Counted from the first letter of the stretch, positions 44,815 through 57,251 are shown. The stretch: 64,000 bases of DNA from Metellina segmentata (GCA_947359465.1 OX375873.1:60297573-60361572), one strand, 5' to 3'. The notes: generated from the letters alone by a model not told the origin. Numbers and translations are program-made.

Positions 44815-46604
44815 AATACGTTTCTATTAGAACGAGAGACGTAACTGGTGAAATTGCAATTTTTAGAAATCTCAACTGAAATGCATATTTTTTATTGCCT
44901 GGCATTTGTCCATTATCCATTAATATAGAAAGAAAACAAAGGTATCATAAACAGTAGTGAAAGAAATTATTTCATAATCTTTTTATGAGATGCATTTTCT
45001 GTCAAGCAAAATCTAATTGACGTTAATGTTTTCGCGATGATGTGATACGTGTTTCCTATACGTGTCCTGAACGCGACCTCAGTTGTCTTGTTTTTCGAAT
45101 ACGATTTAGAGAACTTCCCCAATATAAATTCCAAAGAATGAATTCCGAATCGATATGATAGATGATTGTTCAACACCGATTACTTTAAATGTCAAACGCT
45201 GCCAAAACTACATTTGAAGGTAACCCCGATATGTATCATGCCAAAACCTTTGAACAGCAGAAATAAAATCTTCTCAGACAGCCTGGTTTGTTTGCTTACA
45301 CTGAAAATCGTGCAAAGGCTGACGTTTAATGATGATGAGCAATGCAGATAGCATTTCTGAATAAAATTGTTTGTCTTGTTGTAGTGTATTAAAATGACAA
45401 AATGATTTATAAATATTTCATTCGTCACTTTATGCATCACCACTGGATATGAATAAGCGACTAACAATTATGAGTTTAATAACTCATTGCTCCAAGCAAT
45501 TCTAAAAGAATTTGAAAAATTTATTCGAGTGAGCAAATAAGATTATTTCAAAATCAGAAAGCCACAAAATACCCGTTTCTGGAAAAGTAAACCTCCTCTT
45601 TCCTTGATAACGGCTATACATATGCTAAATCAAATTTTGAATGCATGTTTCATTCAGATAATGCTAGAAAAAATATGATATTTGAACTACACTTTTTGAC
45701 TTAGGACTTCCTATTGCATTGAAACTGTTTTCTATTTAAAATTTTGTACAGGTCAATGATATTTATTCTCAGAGCAGAAAAGCTTTTTTGCTTTACTCTT
45801 TAAGATATTTTTGCACCTGAAACGTAAAAATGCAAGCGAAAATTATGCCAAAGCTGTTTTTAAGACTCACAACCTTAGGAAGGATATAAGTGCTGAAATA
45901 TTGCTTTTTCGACTGAGGAAAAGGAGCTCCATCTCGTTGGAAAAATAATCGCTCTACGCTTCAGAGGGCAAAGAAGTGTCTATGTATTTTGAGAATTAAA
46001 TATTCCGTTCAGAAGATAAAGCCGAAACACATATGCATGAAAAATGCATCTTCAAAGTATTTAGTTATATGGAAGCTTCACAGTTCCACTAATACATTCA
46101 AGATGCATGTTTTGGAATTCTATGATTATATCAATTGTGGTTTTTTTCTATTTGTCCATGATCCTTCATTTGTTCTTTTACTCAATTAATTACAACAATA
46201 GCAATTAATTACTTTACAACAGTAGCTTCTTCGTAGAATGATGCCCAGAGACTCAAACAACTAGCATACAGTGATATTTGTTATTAGTCATTCGAATAAA
46301 GTTCCCAAGATAATGAGTGTGGTAACCTTTTTTAAGTATTGATCACTTAAAAATGAGCCCAGGACATTTTTAATAAATTCTTCCTGGCCCTGTCCGTCAT
46401 TCACACAGTGTGGTCAGTTTCTTTATTTTTGCTCAGTTGTCGTGGCATTAAATAGTAATTAAATCGAAGTCTGAAGTGTCATGAGTCGAATATTCTTCCT
46501 TGAGCCTTATCTAGCAGAAATCGACCACAAAGTGGAAATTCAAATGGCGCATTCATCTTTCGTTATTGTTATTTCCACAATTCTCGTCAAAGTGAAACCC
46601 TCAA
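44815..46604. other. No gene recognised
   Basis: Overlapping opposite frames at 45166-45351 and 45192-45467. No domain, repeat boundary or splice context. Confidence 0.4.
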
Positions 46605-46810
46605 CTCTCCGCGTGGTTTCGACGAACATCAAGATCTGACCAATTTTCCAATTGACGAGATATCTCGTCATCAAGACATCGCCGATTTTTTTACAGTGAC
46701 GAGATCAAGATCTAATCAGTTTTCTTCTGACGACGAGATATCTCGCTCATCAAGATCTGGCAAGCTTTTGCTGACAACGAAATATCTCGTAGCGAAAACA
46801 CCAAGGAGGA
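46605..46810. mobile_element. piggyBac-type MITE (206 bp)
   Basis: Left flank TCAA (degraded TTAA, 46601-46604), right flank TTAA at 46811-46814. Ends CTCTCCGCGTGG and, reversed, TCCTCCTTGGTG. The interior has three copies of GACGAGATATCTCGTC or variants plus ATCAAGATCT. Confidence 0.75.
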
Positions 46811-47189
46811 TTAAACAAAAGCACAGACCCGCAAATCTTCACCATGTGGCTCAATTTTCTGAACCAATCAAGCTGTTTTCTTGCTTACTTATCGCAAAAG
46901 AGTATATGACATTAGCTGTTGCATATTATGGCAAATAGTTACGCTTCTATTGCAGCAATTGGAACAGGGTTTTTAAAAAATCGACACTTTTAAAAGGTGG
47001 TGCAGTAGTTTTTCCACTACTGTGTACTTCATACTGTCATAGTACTAACGGGAACTTACGCAATTGCTCAAATTTAATGGGGAGTCTGTTCTCGGTTTTT
47101 GATTGCTTTTCAAGCCCATTCTATTTAATGCGGATTACGTAGCAGATCGGACCTCCTTTCCTAATTTGAGCCAGATCAAGTTCTGGATT

Positions 47190-47587
47190 AAAAATTTTCC
47201 AAGCAAAAATTTAATTCTCGCAGTCACGAAAATTCGTGACTTTCTTCTTCCGACACACAAAAAAAAGTCCCATCAGAAAAAGGGAAGAACCGCGCTCGTT
47301 TTCCAGAGCTGGCGATCTAATTAAACGCCAACGCAACCCTGAAAGCTCTGTGGCAACCCTACCGGTCTGGCGTGAAAACGTAAACTCGAGCGTGTGGTAT
47401 TGACCTGCTGGCGATCGCCGCCATGTCTCGACCGACGAACGAGAGCCAACCGTCTCCGCCGTAGCAGGACACACTATCGCGTGCGTCGAAGCGCGTGCTG
47501 CACGTTCAAGTCGGACGGTCGATTTCGGAAAAAGCGTGTTGGATTAACATCATGCGAAATGGAGCGGATGGAAGGATTGTCATGCGA
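47190..47587 (+). promoter_or_regulatory. Candidate promoter and first exon with splice donor
   Basis: GC and CpG content rise sharply from about 47270 to 47580 against an AT-rich background. The block ends in TCATGCGA|GTAAGT, a full consensus 5' splice site (GT at 47588-47589). ATGs lie at 47551 (ATGCGAAATGGA) and 47558 (ATGGAGCGG) and are open to the donor. An upstream ATG sits in GCCGCCATGT. Together this looks like a 5' UTR plus start of a plus-strand gene whose later exons are outside or unrecognised. CpG-rich chance sequence is the alternative. Confidence 0.4.
47423..47464 (+). CDS. Candidate upstream ORF (13 codons plus stop)
   Basis: ATG in a strong Kozak context (GCCGCCATGT) encodes MSRPTNESQPSPP and stops at TAG, upstream of the later ATGs before the splice donor. 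If the promoter call is right this would be a translational regulatory uORF. Confidence 0.25.
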   Translation: MSRPTNESQPSPP

Positions 47588-50096
47588 GTAAGTCACTTCT
47601 CTCACCTGATGTGTATCGTTTCTTGGGATGCTCTTTTGTTCCTTTTATAGACTCTAGACGAATTCCCGCCGCGATAAGTTTCGCGAGGAGAGAATTCGAA
47701 TGTGTTGTTTTTCGCTAGATACCTGTTTTTATTCGCAGCTGACGCTCGCTTCCATTTTCTACTATTTTCCTCTGTGGATACGTCTCGAAAATATTTATTT
47801 TCGAATTGTCGTAGAGAAAGGTGGTGATTCAATTGTTTTGGACAACACGTCAATTCTCAAGCGTGTTTTAAAAACATATTTTGTGTAATGATGCGTGTTC
47901 TAACTTACGTTAACTTTGATTCGATTGTTACGTATTGGTTGATGTTCTTACAAATTCCAATGTATTTTTTTGTAAAAATATTTTTAGAAAAATTGGAGTT
48001 CACGAACACTACTATTGCTATCGATGAGATAGCTGTGAAAGAATAATGTTCTTGAACTAGAAATTTAATGTGTGGAAAAAGATAAGTTCAGAGCTCTTTG
48101 TTCTTATTTTAGAATGTAAAAAGAGCAAAATTTTATTTCCCCGAATCTGGATAAATTTTCGTTTTTCCAAAGCGCTTTCCTCAACAACAGTGCTAACAAC
48201 ACAGATTGTATTGTTTTATTATTTATATTATATGGTGATTAGTTATTTTTGTTTGATTGTCAGACACGAACAATATTAGGCAAGAAATAAAATAAAAAAT
48301 GAACGCGATAGGAGGGCCTTCCAATTTTATAACCAAATTCTAATTGCAAATGGAAGACAGAAGAGAAAGTCTTTTTCTTCAACGCTTTTGTTTTTCGAGA
48401 CTATTAATGCATGATATGCTTTTTCAGAAAAACTAAAAGTAGATGGTGTTAGTATTTTTGTAGCAGAATGTGCTTCTTGCACACACACACATACATTCCA
48501 TATTGGGTAACCAGAAGTTTAATCCTCGTCTTCCAGTGGTTTATTTGTTTGTTTACACTGAAAATTGCCTTTTCACACGTTGCATGTTCACTACTAAGCA
48601 TGCATACACTAATTCACGAATTGACTGTGGGTGGAAAACTGGTCTAAAACACACCCTACAAACATCACAAATCATTACCTCATTTAATAGTCGAATTATG
48701 TCCCTCTTTGCGATACACACTAAGCAATTCTGGAGAAAAGAATGCTGCGAAATTAGAGCACATAACTTACACTGACTTTTCCTTTCTGAGCAAAATGTTG
48801 TGTTTGTTATCAAACCATATACAAATACCCTTTGATGGATTTATTCGAAATTTTGCAAGTCGATCATATGCTGATTAACCTATTTATTTGGTTCTTCTCC
48901 ATTTTGAAACACTACGTCTGGTAAAAACAATGCTACAAAGATAAAGCACATAAACCTGTAATTGCTAATTTTATGTAAGAATATTTGAAGTATTTACAAA
49001 TTCAGCTTACAGAGATCAAATTTTGCGTACAAGGTCAGTACCTAGCGATTGAAATACCGAAGATTTTTCTGGATATGCCGAAGATTCACTTGAAACTGCA
49101 TGGGAACGATTGAGAACTATCGCTTTTTTAAATATTTGTTTCTGTTAAATAATGATTTCCAAATTATTGAGGTGGAACATATTGACCAACTTTACACTTT
49201 AACTGATAAAACATACCTTTTGACTTGCTGTTGTATGTCTTGTGTTTGACGCTGCATGGCCCTTGTGCCATAAAAACCAAGCAGCCAACACTTTTTCACA
49301 AAATGTACCTTTGAATCAAAATCCTAAGATGTTTTATTAACCTATTACATATTCTTTATCCATTTTCTATGCCCATGCTAGATGTCAATAGAATCTAAAA
49401 TAGAACAACCAATATAACTTAAAATTCCAATTAAAAAATTTATTTAAACTTCGTAGCATCTTTTTTTTTTCAATCAACTTTAAAGATGAATTTACAAAAT
49501 AGCCAGTTGTTGGTTTTAAAACTAATCGAATCTGGCATTGGTTTGTACATATAGTATTTAGTTAATTAGTTCACTGTTTATGTCAAATATATCAAGTGTT
49601 CAACGTGCCAGGAAATATTGCTAAAAATATATAACAAATTAAGTTCAATCAAAGGAATTTAAGTTACAGACTTCCTCAAAGTTTTAGTCGGATTCATTTC
49701 CAATGTAAATGCTTCAAGGTATAATAAATCGATGGAGAAAAATAATCCATCCAGAAATTAAAAATCCATTCATTAATAACTAAAATAATTTACTTTCTGC
49801 TTTTCAGTAGGATGTACACAAAATCTTTCGGCTTTTAAAATTGTTTCTTAGAAATAACATAAAAATATTATTGAAATATAGCTCAAGAACTGCCGATATA
49901 TCACTTGTTTATTATCTACTGATTTATTTCCAAAGCTGTCTAGATTGCCTGCATTCCATGTTTTAAGATACTGGTAAACTGTATGACAGTATTTATATAA
50001 GAATATGGATGTGGGTCTAAAAGGGTCTGATTGAAATGTGATTATTTATCGAGAATCGAGAGATCTGCTAGAGTTGAGTTCCAACTCCTTTGATCC
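47588..50096. other. No gene recognised; intron-like if the first exon is real
   Basis: AT-rich with short frames (48070-48279, 48470-48775 opposed by 48553-48813). A CA tract at 48480-48492. No acceptor-linked exon could be argued. Confidence 0.35.
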
Positions 50097-50100
50097 TTAA

Positions 50101-50326
50101 TCCTCCAGGTGGCTGTCTCTACGAGATCTTCTCTCAAGATCTCGTCATTAGCAAAGCTAACCAGATCTTGATAGACGAGATATCTCGTCATTAGATGAAA
50201 ACTGACCATATCTTGATCTCGTCCTCATCGAATAATCGTCAATATCTTGAAAACAAAACGTCTCGTCTTTAGCAAAATTGATGTGATCTTGATGGACGAG
50301 ATATTTCGTCGAAGTCACTTGGAGGG
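50101..50326. mobile_element. piggyBac-type MITE (226 bp)
   Basis: TTAA at 50097-50100; the right flank is TGAT (degraded). Ends TCCTCCAGGTGG and, reversed, CCCTCCAAGTGA. The interior has GACGAGATATCTCGTC, ATCTTGATCTCGTC and other variants of the family motif. Confidence 0.8.
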
Positions 50327-51483
50327 TGATAGATATATGTCCCACCACAAGAGAGGCGGTAGGAGGTACCAGTTAGAGCTAATTTCCAGGTACGGTAACT
50401 TCTATTTCCTCAACTTTATTGAAGCAAAGACAGTAGTTCGTAATCAATGCATCACTGAAAACATGGCATTAATTAATATTTGAAAAGAAAAGGTCTATTC
50501 ACATCAGATCATTCTTACTTTCCTTAATTTTCAAGAATTTCGCTATGGAGAAGGTAGTTGGTTTTGGAAATTAACTCATCAATTTGATTCTATTATATTG
50601 TCACCAGAGTTCAACTCTCAGTATTAACCACTCCACATTTTCTGTGAAATCTGTATCAAAATTTGATCGATTAATGGCATTTTTCATAAATCTTAATGTT
50701 TTTTCTTTGTTAGATTCTTTGAAACGCAAAACTATCATTATTGTGAACTGTATTATGATTTCAGGACAATAAACTGTGTGTGCTTTTTTTAACGAATAGA
50801 CTGCTCCAGATTCATGAAATAAGATTGTGGATATTCCTTGATGGTGAAGTACTTAAACTCAATCTGGAGAAAATAATATGATAGGAAGTTTCTAATATAT
50901 ACCTTCATGGGGGGGGCAGAGAGAATATAATTCAAACACGTTCTTTAGTGAGTAACAAATGATTTACCAATATTTCGAAAAGAGTTACTTTATTATTTAC
51001 AATGGCTTTCAGACCATCACGAAATATATTTAAAATTGATCAAAGCTGTCAACTGCTATGGAATGTGCGCATTTCTTGAGGTTTCTGCTAAAGCTGGCTA
51101 TGAAACTAAAGAATGCTCTGCTGAAAGGTACGGATTGTAACTTTTGGAGCATTGTGTCATCGCTAAGACCAATGCTGTATAATGTAATGCCACACTTTCT
51201 CATTTAAATATGTTTTAATCATCTCGTTTTGACTTCGTTATCACTTTCGGTAGATATTTTGTAGTAATTTTGTTTCAATGCAAAAAAAACACTGGACAAT
51301 TTTGGAAACTGTGAATATCTATTTTTCATCAGGGAATAAATACATCCCAATATAAATTATCTCTAATTCTACTTAAAACTCCGACCTAATTGCTTTTTTT
51401 TTAACAGGAAAGGTATTGAGAAATGTATTCATTAGTGCAGGCATGGTAGATGACCGAGTGCGAATCTTCAAATGGCGGCTTAA
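50327..51483. other. No gene recognised
   Basis: AT-rich, with short frames only and no domains. Confidence 0.4.
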
Positions 51484-51531
51484 CCCTTTCGACGGTGGTG
51501 GGACGTCTGTTATCCCGTCTTCCTAAAAGGG
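51484..51531. mobile_element. Minimal piggyBac-type element (48 bp)
   Basis: TTAA on both sides (51480-51483, 51532-51535). Ends CCCTTTCGACGG and, reverse complemented, CCCTTTTAGGAAGACGG. Either a two-ended remnant after internal deletion or a chance palindrome; the flanking TTAA pair favours the former. Confidence 0.5.
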
Positions 51532-51535
51532 TTAA

Positions 51536-52499
51536 GGATAGATATATAAACACTCTCGCGTACATTTTGACTGCTAGGATATATAAATGTCTTCTTATTT
51601 TGTTTCCGGATGTCTAGAAATCCTGTAGATGAGTTTCCTCGTGTCCATTTCTTGAAGTTATCTGTTTTGTGTTTGGAGAAGTTTAGTAAAATATGGTCTT
51701 TGCGTTGTGTAAAACTTAATCAAGCCAAACTTCTTGACGGGCAGTGAGAAAAGGGGTCCCACCTTCCCATTCTAAAAGTGTTACATTTTCCCTATAAGCT
51801 AACATTCTTATATGGTGATAAATCTTCATCGAGGAAATTTTTTAACGAAAAAAAATGTTCTTTCGAATATTGACCTTTAATTGAGAAACACTAGAACGTT
51901 CGTCACTCCTTGAAACATGTGCCGGTATCGTTTCAGCACCAGTAAAAATGTCTTAAATAGTTATATCAAATTTAATCGTTATTGTTTTTTTTATTTTAGC
52001 TAGCTTATGCTTATTTTACAATACTTTCCTGAGCTTATGATTATATTTGTACCTCAAAAAGATACAGCCAAATCGATTATCAAACTCATAGAATACACAA
52101 TATGTAGAAATGAACGAGAATGAAGAACAATTAAATGAATTGTGGTTAGAAATCTTTTTTTTTTTTACGTAACGAAAGCTATTTAAACCGGAAAATGTGC
52201 GTGCAGTCAAAAAGACACCAGCGTACGTTCTATGAAATTTTACGGTAGAATTTTTCTGGTGTATTGGGTTAAACAGAACATTTTGCTCTATGCTTTTCAA
52301 GTAAAAGGACTGAAAGTAAAACAAATCGTCAAAATTCGACAAAAAAATTCGAAAGAAATCGATATTAACAAAATTTCTTGTGTTAAGATAGGCAAACAGA
52401 ATCGGCTCTTTCAATTTCTTGATTTATTTGGTAGCAACACTCTTAATTTATTTAAAAAAAAAGAATAGCATACGTTTTAACTATTTACTCAATACACAC
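51536..52499. other. No gene recognised
   Basis: Opposed frames at 52016-52414 (minus) and 52232-52468 (plus), a sign of chance. No domains. Confidence 0.4.
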
Positions 52500-53200
52500 C
52501 GAGAAGGAATCTCATTCGAATGAAACCGTGGAAAATGACAAAGCTAGGATAAAGAATCATTCTTCTCAGGGTTCTTCCTATCTGTTTTGCATACCTCTCT
52601 GGGGAGGAACATTTCTGCATCTGGAGAAAGCATATCGCTTAAAATAAATCTCCCCGAATCCAAGAAAAATTGGAGGTTGAGATTGTTCTTTGGTAGAAAA
52701 TGCATAAGTGGAAGGGAAAAATGCGCGGATCTCTTTTCCCCTATCCAACCTTTTCTCTGAATAGAATGAGATCCGGATTGGTCAAAGAGAGAGCTTCGCG
52801 TTCGAGCTCTGTCAGATAGTGGTTCTATATGTTCTCCCTAACGGGGCATACCATTAATATCCGATTTAAATTCGGGCCCCATCATCTATTTTGCCGTCAT
52901 AAATGCTCGCTCTGGGAAGAAATCCCTAAATAAAAAAAGGAAGAGGGACAGGGTAAAGATTTTAAATTATTTTGATGGAACGCACAGGGTTTAGACGCTA
53001 ATGGTTTGTGCTTGTATGGGAGTTGGGCAAAAAGGGAAAATCGTCGGTCGACTCCGTTCGTCTTTCCGAATTATTTTTGTGTGCCTTTTTCCCTTTTCAA
53101 AATATCATTTAGGGAAATTGGATTTTTTTTTTGTCCTTCCATCGTCGTTCTATTTGGTGATCTAACGGGGAAGAATTCGAACTGACTGAAATGGTGATTG
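52500..53200. other. Candidate conserved non-coding block
   Basis: Balanced composition, repeat-free, no sustained frame, with homeodomain-like cores such as CCATTAATATCCGATTTAAA followed by TTCGGGCCCC and GTCATAAATGCTCG. Similar in texture to 24300-24850 and 56000-56350. Conservation is untested. Confidence 0.2.
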
Positions 53201-53932
53201 CGAGGGGGTTTCTGCTTTTTTGTTTTGTCAATCGTCGCAGTATGAATTATCAGAATTTCTACTTAGTGTTTATTTGCAAATGCTGGTGTTCAAATCTGTA
53301 TTCTTCGACCTGGAAATTGAAAGTAAAAGATAAAATTGTCGTGAATTGAATTTATGTGTTTACATTGCTATCTCAAATGGTTTTCACTCACCAGTGTTTG
53401 TTAGATGATGAAGAAATGGTTTAGACGGGTTATGCTATTAGAATATTTTCTTGCGTCTATTTTGCAGTTGTGTATGTCTTGCAAATATAATGGCGTATCA
53501 CCTACTACGCGTAGCAGACACGCGCCTAGAATATTTTGGTTTAGAAAAGCCTCAAAACGGAAAGGTATTGCTACAAAATAAGCATTATTCTGCATCAGAA
53601 AATTTTCCACATAGTATTTATTAAAAGTACAATTATTTTTTTTATTAATTATTGTTTAAATTATTTTTTATTATTATTGTTTTACAATTTATATAAATGT
53701 TCAAATTTAGTGCAAAATTTTAAATAAAATTATCTAAATATATTTTGGTTAACAAACCTGAGAATAATTTTAAAAGAGTTATACATGCCCATAGCCTCAA
53801 AATGCCATTCGCCACTAAATATAAGAAATTCATCGTTCAAGATTTTTAATTTTTAAGTATATCCTCACTTTTAACAGTATTTTTCAAACGGAGGTCTTAT
53901 CAGATATCTTTTTATTTTGAAATTGATTTCGA
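53201..53932. other. AT-rich DNA, nothing recognised
   Basis: Minus frame 53401-53610 is unsupported; the remainder is very AT-rich. Confidence 0.4.
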
Positions 53933-54321
53933 CTAGAGCAGTCATTACAATCGGTTTCGAGACACTTTTAAGTAGCGAGCAGTTATGCAGGTGTCAACAT
54001 GAATTGAACTGCAGAATTTTGTAACTGTTTTCATTCTTAAGTACAATTTTGCTGTAAATCGGATTGATTTCTTCAGGATTAGTTTCGTTAATAGAGGATA
54101 TTTTACACGAAAGGTTAAAGACGAGTGTTCGAGTATATTTGGGGAATTCCCTTTTTGGGATTTGGATATTTCCCAATCGCAAAATAATTTTCAGCGTATA
54201 TCGTATTTATAAATTATTCGGGCTACCTATGTGCCAAATCTCATTGCTGTATGCCATAGAATTGTCAGGATTTTGCGGCCCCAAACAGACATACAAACAC
54301 TTCCTTTTATAATAGTAGAGA
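53933..54321 (-). mobile_element. Helitron, minus strand (5' end secure, 3' end tentative)
   Basis: Reverse complemented, the 5' end is TCTCTACTATTATAAAAGGA after an A, followed by AGTGTTTGT, CTGACAATTCTATGGCATA and CAATGAGATTTGGCACATA, all shared with the Helitron at 54999. The 3' end is placed at CTAG (53933-53936) with T beyond, but no clear terminal hairpin precedes it. Confidence 0.7.
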
Positions 54322-54793
54322 TTTGATCTATTAATATAAATCATTCTATTGCATTTTTTATCGATTTTACCGTAAGTGCATACACACCAACCATAGCAGA
54401 ATATTCAATTAGTTTCCAAGTTTCTTAATGCCAATATCTAAATTATGGACAAAAGATGTTAAAACCACGAATTGCGATACCTTGTGCTATGAATATCATA
54501 ATGCGATCATTTTATAAGCCTTGATTTTAGACATATATTGTTTTATTTATTCATATAAATTTTACTAAGTTGGAACACTTCACTAAATATACATTTATTT
54601 TAACCGTGGATAGATGGATAAAAGTATACCGTAGTTTTCAGATGTCATTTGATAAGAAATGTGCTTTGTTTGCCGTAAAATACTTGCTGATGAAAAGTAA
54701 ATTGTTCTGTATGGAATATACTGGTAAATAATATATACTTCAGAAGTATTTGAAGCTTGTATTTTTTTTTTAATGTTTCCCAAATGTTTTTGT
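54322..54793. other. No gene recognised
   Basis: AT-rich spacer between elements. Frame 54595-54783 is unsupported. Confidence 0.4.
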
Positions 54794-54797
54794 TTAA

Positions 54798-54984
54798 CTC
54801 TCTAAGTGATTGCGACTAGATATCACGTCCATCAAGCTGAATTAATGACATTTCTCGTCATCGTTGTCAATTCTTTTTTATTATGACCAGACCAAAATCT
54901 GGTCAGGTTTTTATCTTACGAGATACATCGTCAATCAAGATTGCTAATGACCATAATATCTCGTAAAGACATCGACTTGGAGGG
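54798..54984. mobile_element. piggyBac-type MITE (187 bp)
   Basis: TTAA at 54794-54797 and 54985-54988. Ends CTCTCTAAGTGA and, reversed, CCCTCCAAGTCG. The interior contains CGAGATACATCGTC and ACCAGACCAAAATCTGGT, a local palindrome. Confidence 0.8.
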
Positions 54985-54998
54985 TTAAGAAGGTGTTG

Positions 54999-55851
54999 TC
55001 TCTAATATTATAAAAGGAAGTGTTTGTTTCTTGTAATCAAAGTCCTGACGATTCTATGGCACATACGGCAATGAGATTTGGCACATAAGTAGTCCTATTT
55101 TTTTGCAATTTTAGGGTCGAGGCGAATTTTAAAATTCAATCTAGAACATTTTTAAATGAATTTAACGAAATTTAATCATTATTGAATGCAATAGCATAAA
55201 AGCAACACCTGCTATAGGAGGTGTTGATAAAAGAGATTAGATTCTAAATTTATTTTTTTCGTTTCCGTTTTCATTTTGCGCGGAGGAATGATTTTCCAAC
55301 CAGATGATAAAAACAAATAATCTTTTCACTGGAGTCACTTTTAGTTCTTTTTTCTGTCTCCTAAACTGTTAAAGATAAAGTAAAAATTTCAACGGATTTG
55401 AAATCTGCGGAAAAATTCACTTTAAATCGTTACATAAAAATATGATTTTCTTTAAACAAATAATTTTTAAATTGAATATATCTTTTATATTTTCGCAAGA
55501 GAGATTGTGACGTCACCGTGAACTTTCTCTTTCCAAAAATAAACAGATTGTATCTTCTGCCCTTCGCGTTAAAAAAAGAAAAAGAAACATATAAAATTTC
55601 CCGCCCTTTCCATTTAAACGAATGAGAGCAAAAAAATCAAATAAAAAATAAAAAACGTATTGACTGGGATTGGAAAGTTTGTTTTCGTAAAATCGGAATC
55701 ATTAAAGATAGATTAAAAATTTCAACGGATTTGAAATCTGCTGAAAATTTTAGACCAGATTACTACCTTAAATCTCGGCGTTGTCCGTGGTGTTGGTTTG
55801 CGAAGCAAACGCACGGGCAACCTTTTACGGGCACGGGCAACGACGGGCTAG
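54999..55851 (+). mobile_element. Non-autonomous Helitron (853 bp)
   Basis: Starts TCTCTAATATTATAAAAGGA and ends GGGCACGGGCAACGACGGG, CTAG, followed by T. A small hairpin TTTGCGAAGCAAA lies near 55797-55809. An internal direct repeat (AAAAATTTCAACGGATTTGA then AATCTGC) occurs at about 55383 and 55713. The base before the 5' end is G rather than A. No coding capacity. Confidence 0.8.
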
Positions 55852-55999
55852 TTTACAATATACGTGATACCGGGATCAAAAATACTTTTTTGTTTTGTTT
55901 TCCGATGCATTCTTTCTAAAGGAACTCAAATAACGAAATAAAATAGTTTGTTGCGTTCCCGTTCATGCCAACTTAATCTCGTTCAATTTATTGTTGCAT

Positions 56000-56400
56000 T
56001 CGCTTAACGCAAATTAGATTGGAAGTTACGAGTCCAGCCTGCAGTAATGATCTGCTCTTGCATATCCCATGGATCTCTTGATTTGCAGCTTGATGAGGGC
56101 GAAATAAATGTTTCCCTCACTCTCGTGAAAACCAAGCGACTTCTAAGCCTAATGACTTCATTTATTCATCCGATTCTGCACCCATCTGATTTAACTCGTC
56201 CTAGCCCTCACTGCGAACGCTGTAGGTAACAGCAATTTAACCGCGTCTCTGCGAAAAGAGCACAACTCATTTGGCGGCTCGTTAACCCGCTTGATTTTTG
56301 CACATTAAGGCTTTTTTTACGGCCAATCTTCTCATTTTTATTTCCGTCCATTCATTCTAACTAGAGGACGTGATATAAAGTCCCGTTTTGTTTTTTGAAA
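56000..56400. other. Candidate conserved non-coding block
   Basis: Mixed-composition DNA with CATTTATTCATCCG, CAGTAATGATCTGC, AGCAATTTAACCGCG and TTAACCCGCTTGATTTTTGC. The frame 56047-56229 has no known domain. Neighbouring 55852-55999 and 56401-56611 show nothing else. Confidence 0.2.
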
Positions 56401-56622
56401 TATTCTGTACGTTCCGGAACCTTAGTACCAAGTTTAATGATGCGACCACTTGTGAGTGAAATAGAAATGAAGGGCCCCGGCAACATAGCGATAGTTCACT
56501 TTCCACGTTTTTCAGGTCTACTCAACTTAATTTAGAATATCACACTTAGAATAACCCGATAAAAGTTGAATTAATATAATATAGATAGATGAGTAATGAA
56601 CAGAATAGTTTCTTCCTGTGTA

Positions 56623-57240
56623 GATAATTGATAAATTTTAATTAACGTCGTACTAGAGCAACGCAATGGGCTATTGACGACGGTCTGGGATCAATCCCCT
56701 TAGGGAAACATCCGAAGAGAACACCACGTAATTTTGAACCACGTTCAGATTACGAGGCAACACCTCAGCACCTCACCCCATTCTCCTTCAACACCAACCC
56801 AACATGAAAATTTTCGGCCACGACAGATTTAAAGTGCACCAGCCGTCTCTCTCTCTCTCTCTCTCTGAGTGGAAGCAGTCCCCTCCGTACCGAGTTACTT
56901 AAAACCCACACCGGAATAGCAGGGAAAGCCTCGAATGAGAAAACGAAAGAAGAACCAGGCATATGGGAGGCGCGCTAGGTGCGCCAGGTTATCCGAGACA
57001 TGGTCGGAGTCCCCTGACAGCCTGTACGGCCCCGCCCCAGCATAAGATGTCCGTCCCAGCTCACAGTTATCATTAAACAAGAGGCCGTCGTACTCACCCG
57101 CTGGATTCATCATACTCACCTCAAGAACCAGCCGTCTCTACACCATACACTTACAACCAACCATGTACTGACCCGGATTCGAACCAGGAACCTTCCAATC
57201 TAGAGGCTAATACCTTAACCACTAGACCGGTTGATCAGCT
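56623..57240 (-). mobile_element. SINE, near full length, interrupted by an insertion
   Basis: Minus-strand SINE with intact tRNA-like head (TAGTGGTTAAGGTATTAGCC; GGTTCGAATCCGGG) and tail (CGTTGCTCTAGTACGACGTT). An 11-bp target duplication, CTTCCTG(T/C)GTA, flanks it at 56612-56622 and 57241-57251. A 276-bp insertion splits the body. Confidence 0.9.
56851..57126 (-). mobile_element. 276-bp insertion in the SINE, type unknown
   Basis: Flanked by an exact 13-bp duplication ACCAGCCGTCTCT (56838-56850, 57127-57139). On the minus strand it begins TCTTGAGGTGAGTATGATGA and ends in a GA-repeat tail. The target duplication length and simple-repeat tail suggest retroposition of an unidentified RNA. 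A frame in it (56895-57119 minus) reads MSMMNPAGEYDGLLFNDNCE; no family recognised. Confidence 0.7.
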
Positions 57241-57251
57241 CTTCCTGCGTA

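Noticed and set aside
48553..48813. Frame with CxxC pairs (CKLC, CDVC) suggesting C2H2 zinc fingers
   Set aside because: Spacing between the pairs is wrong and the H-x3-H parts are missing; the opposite strand is equally open.
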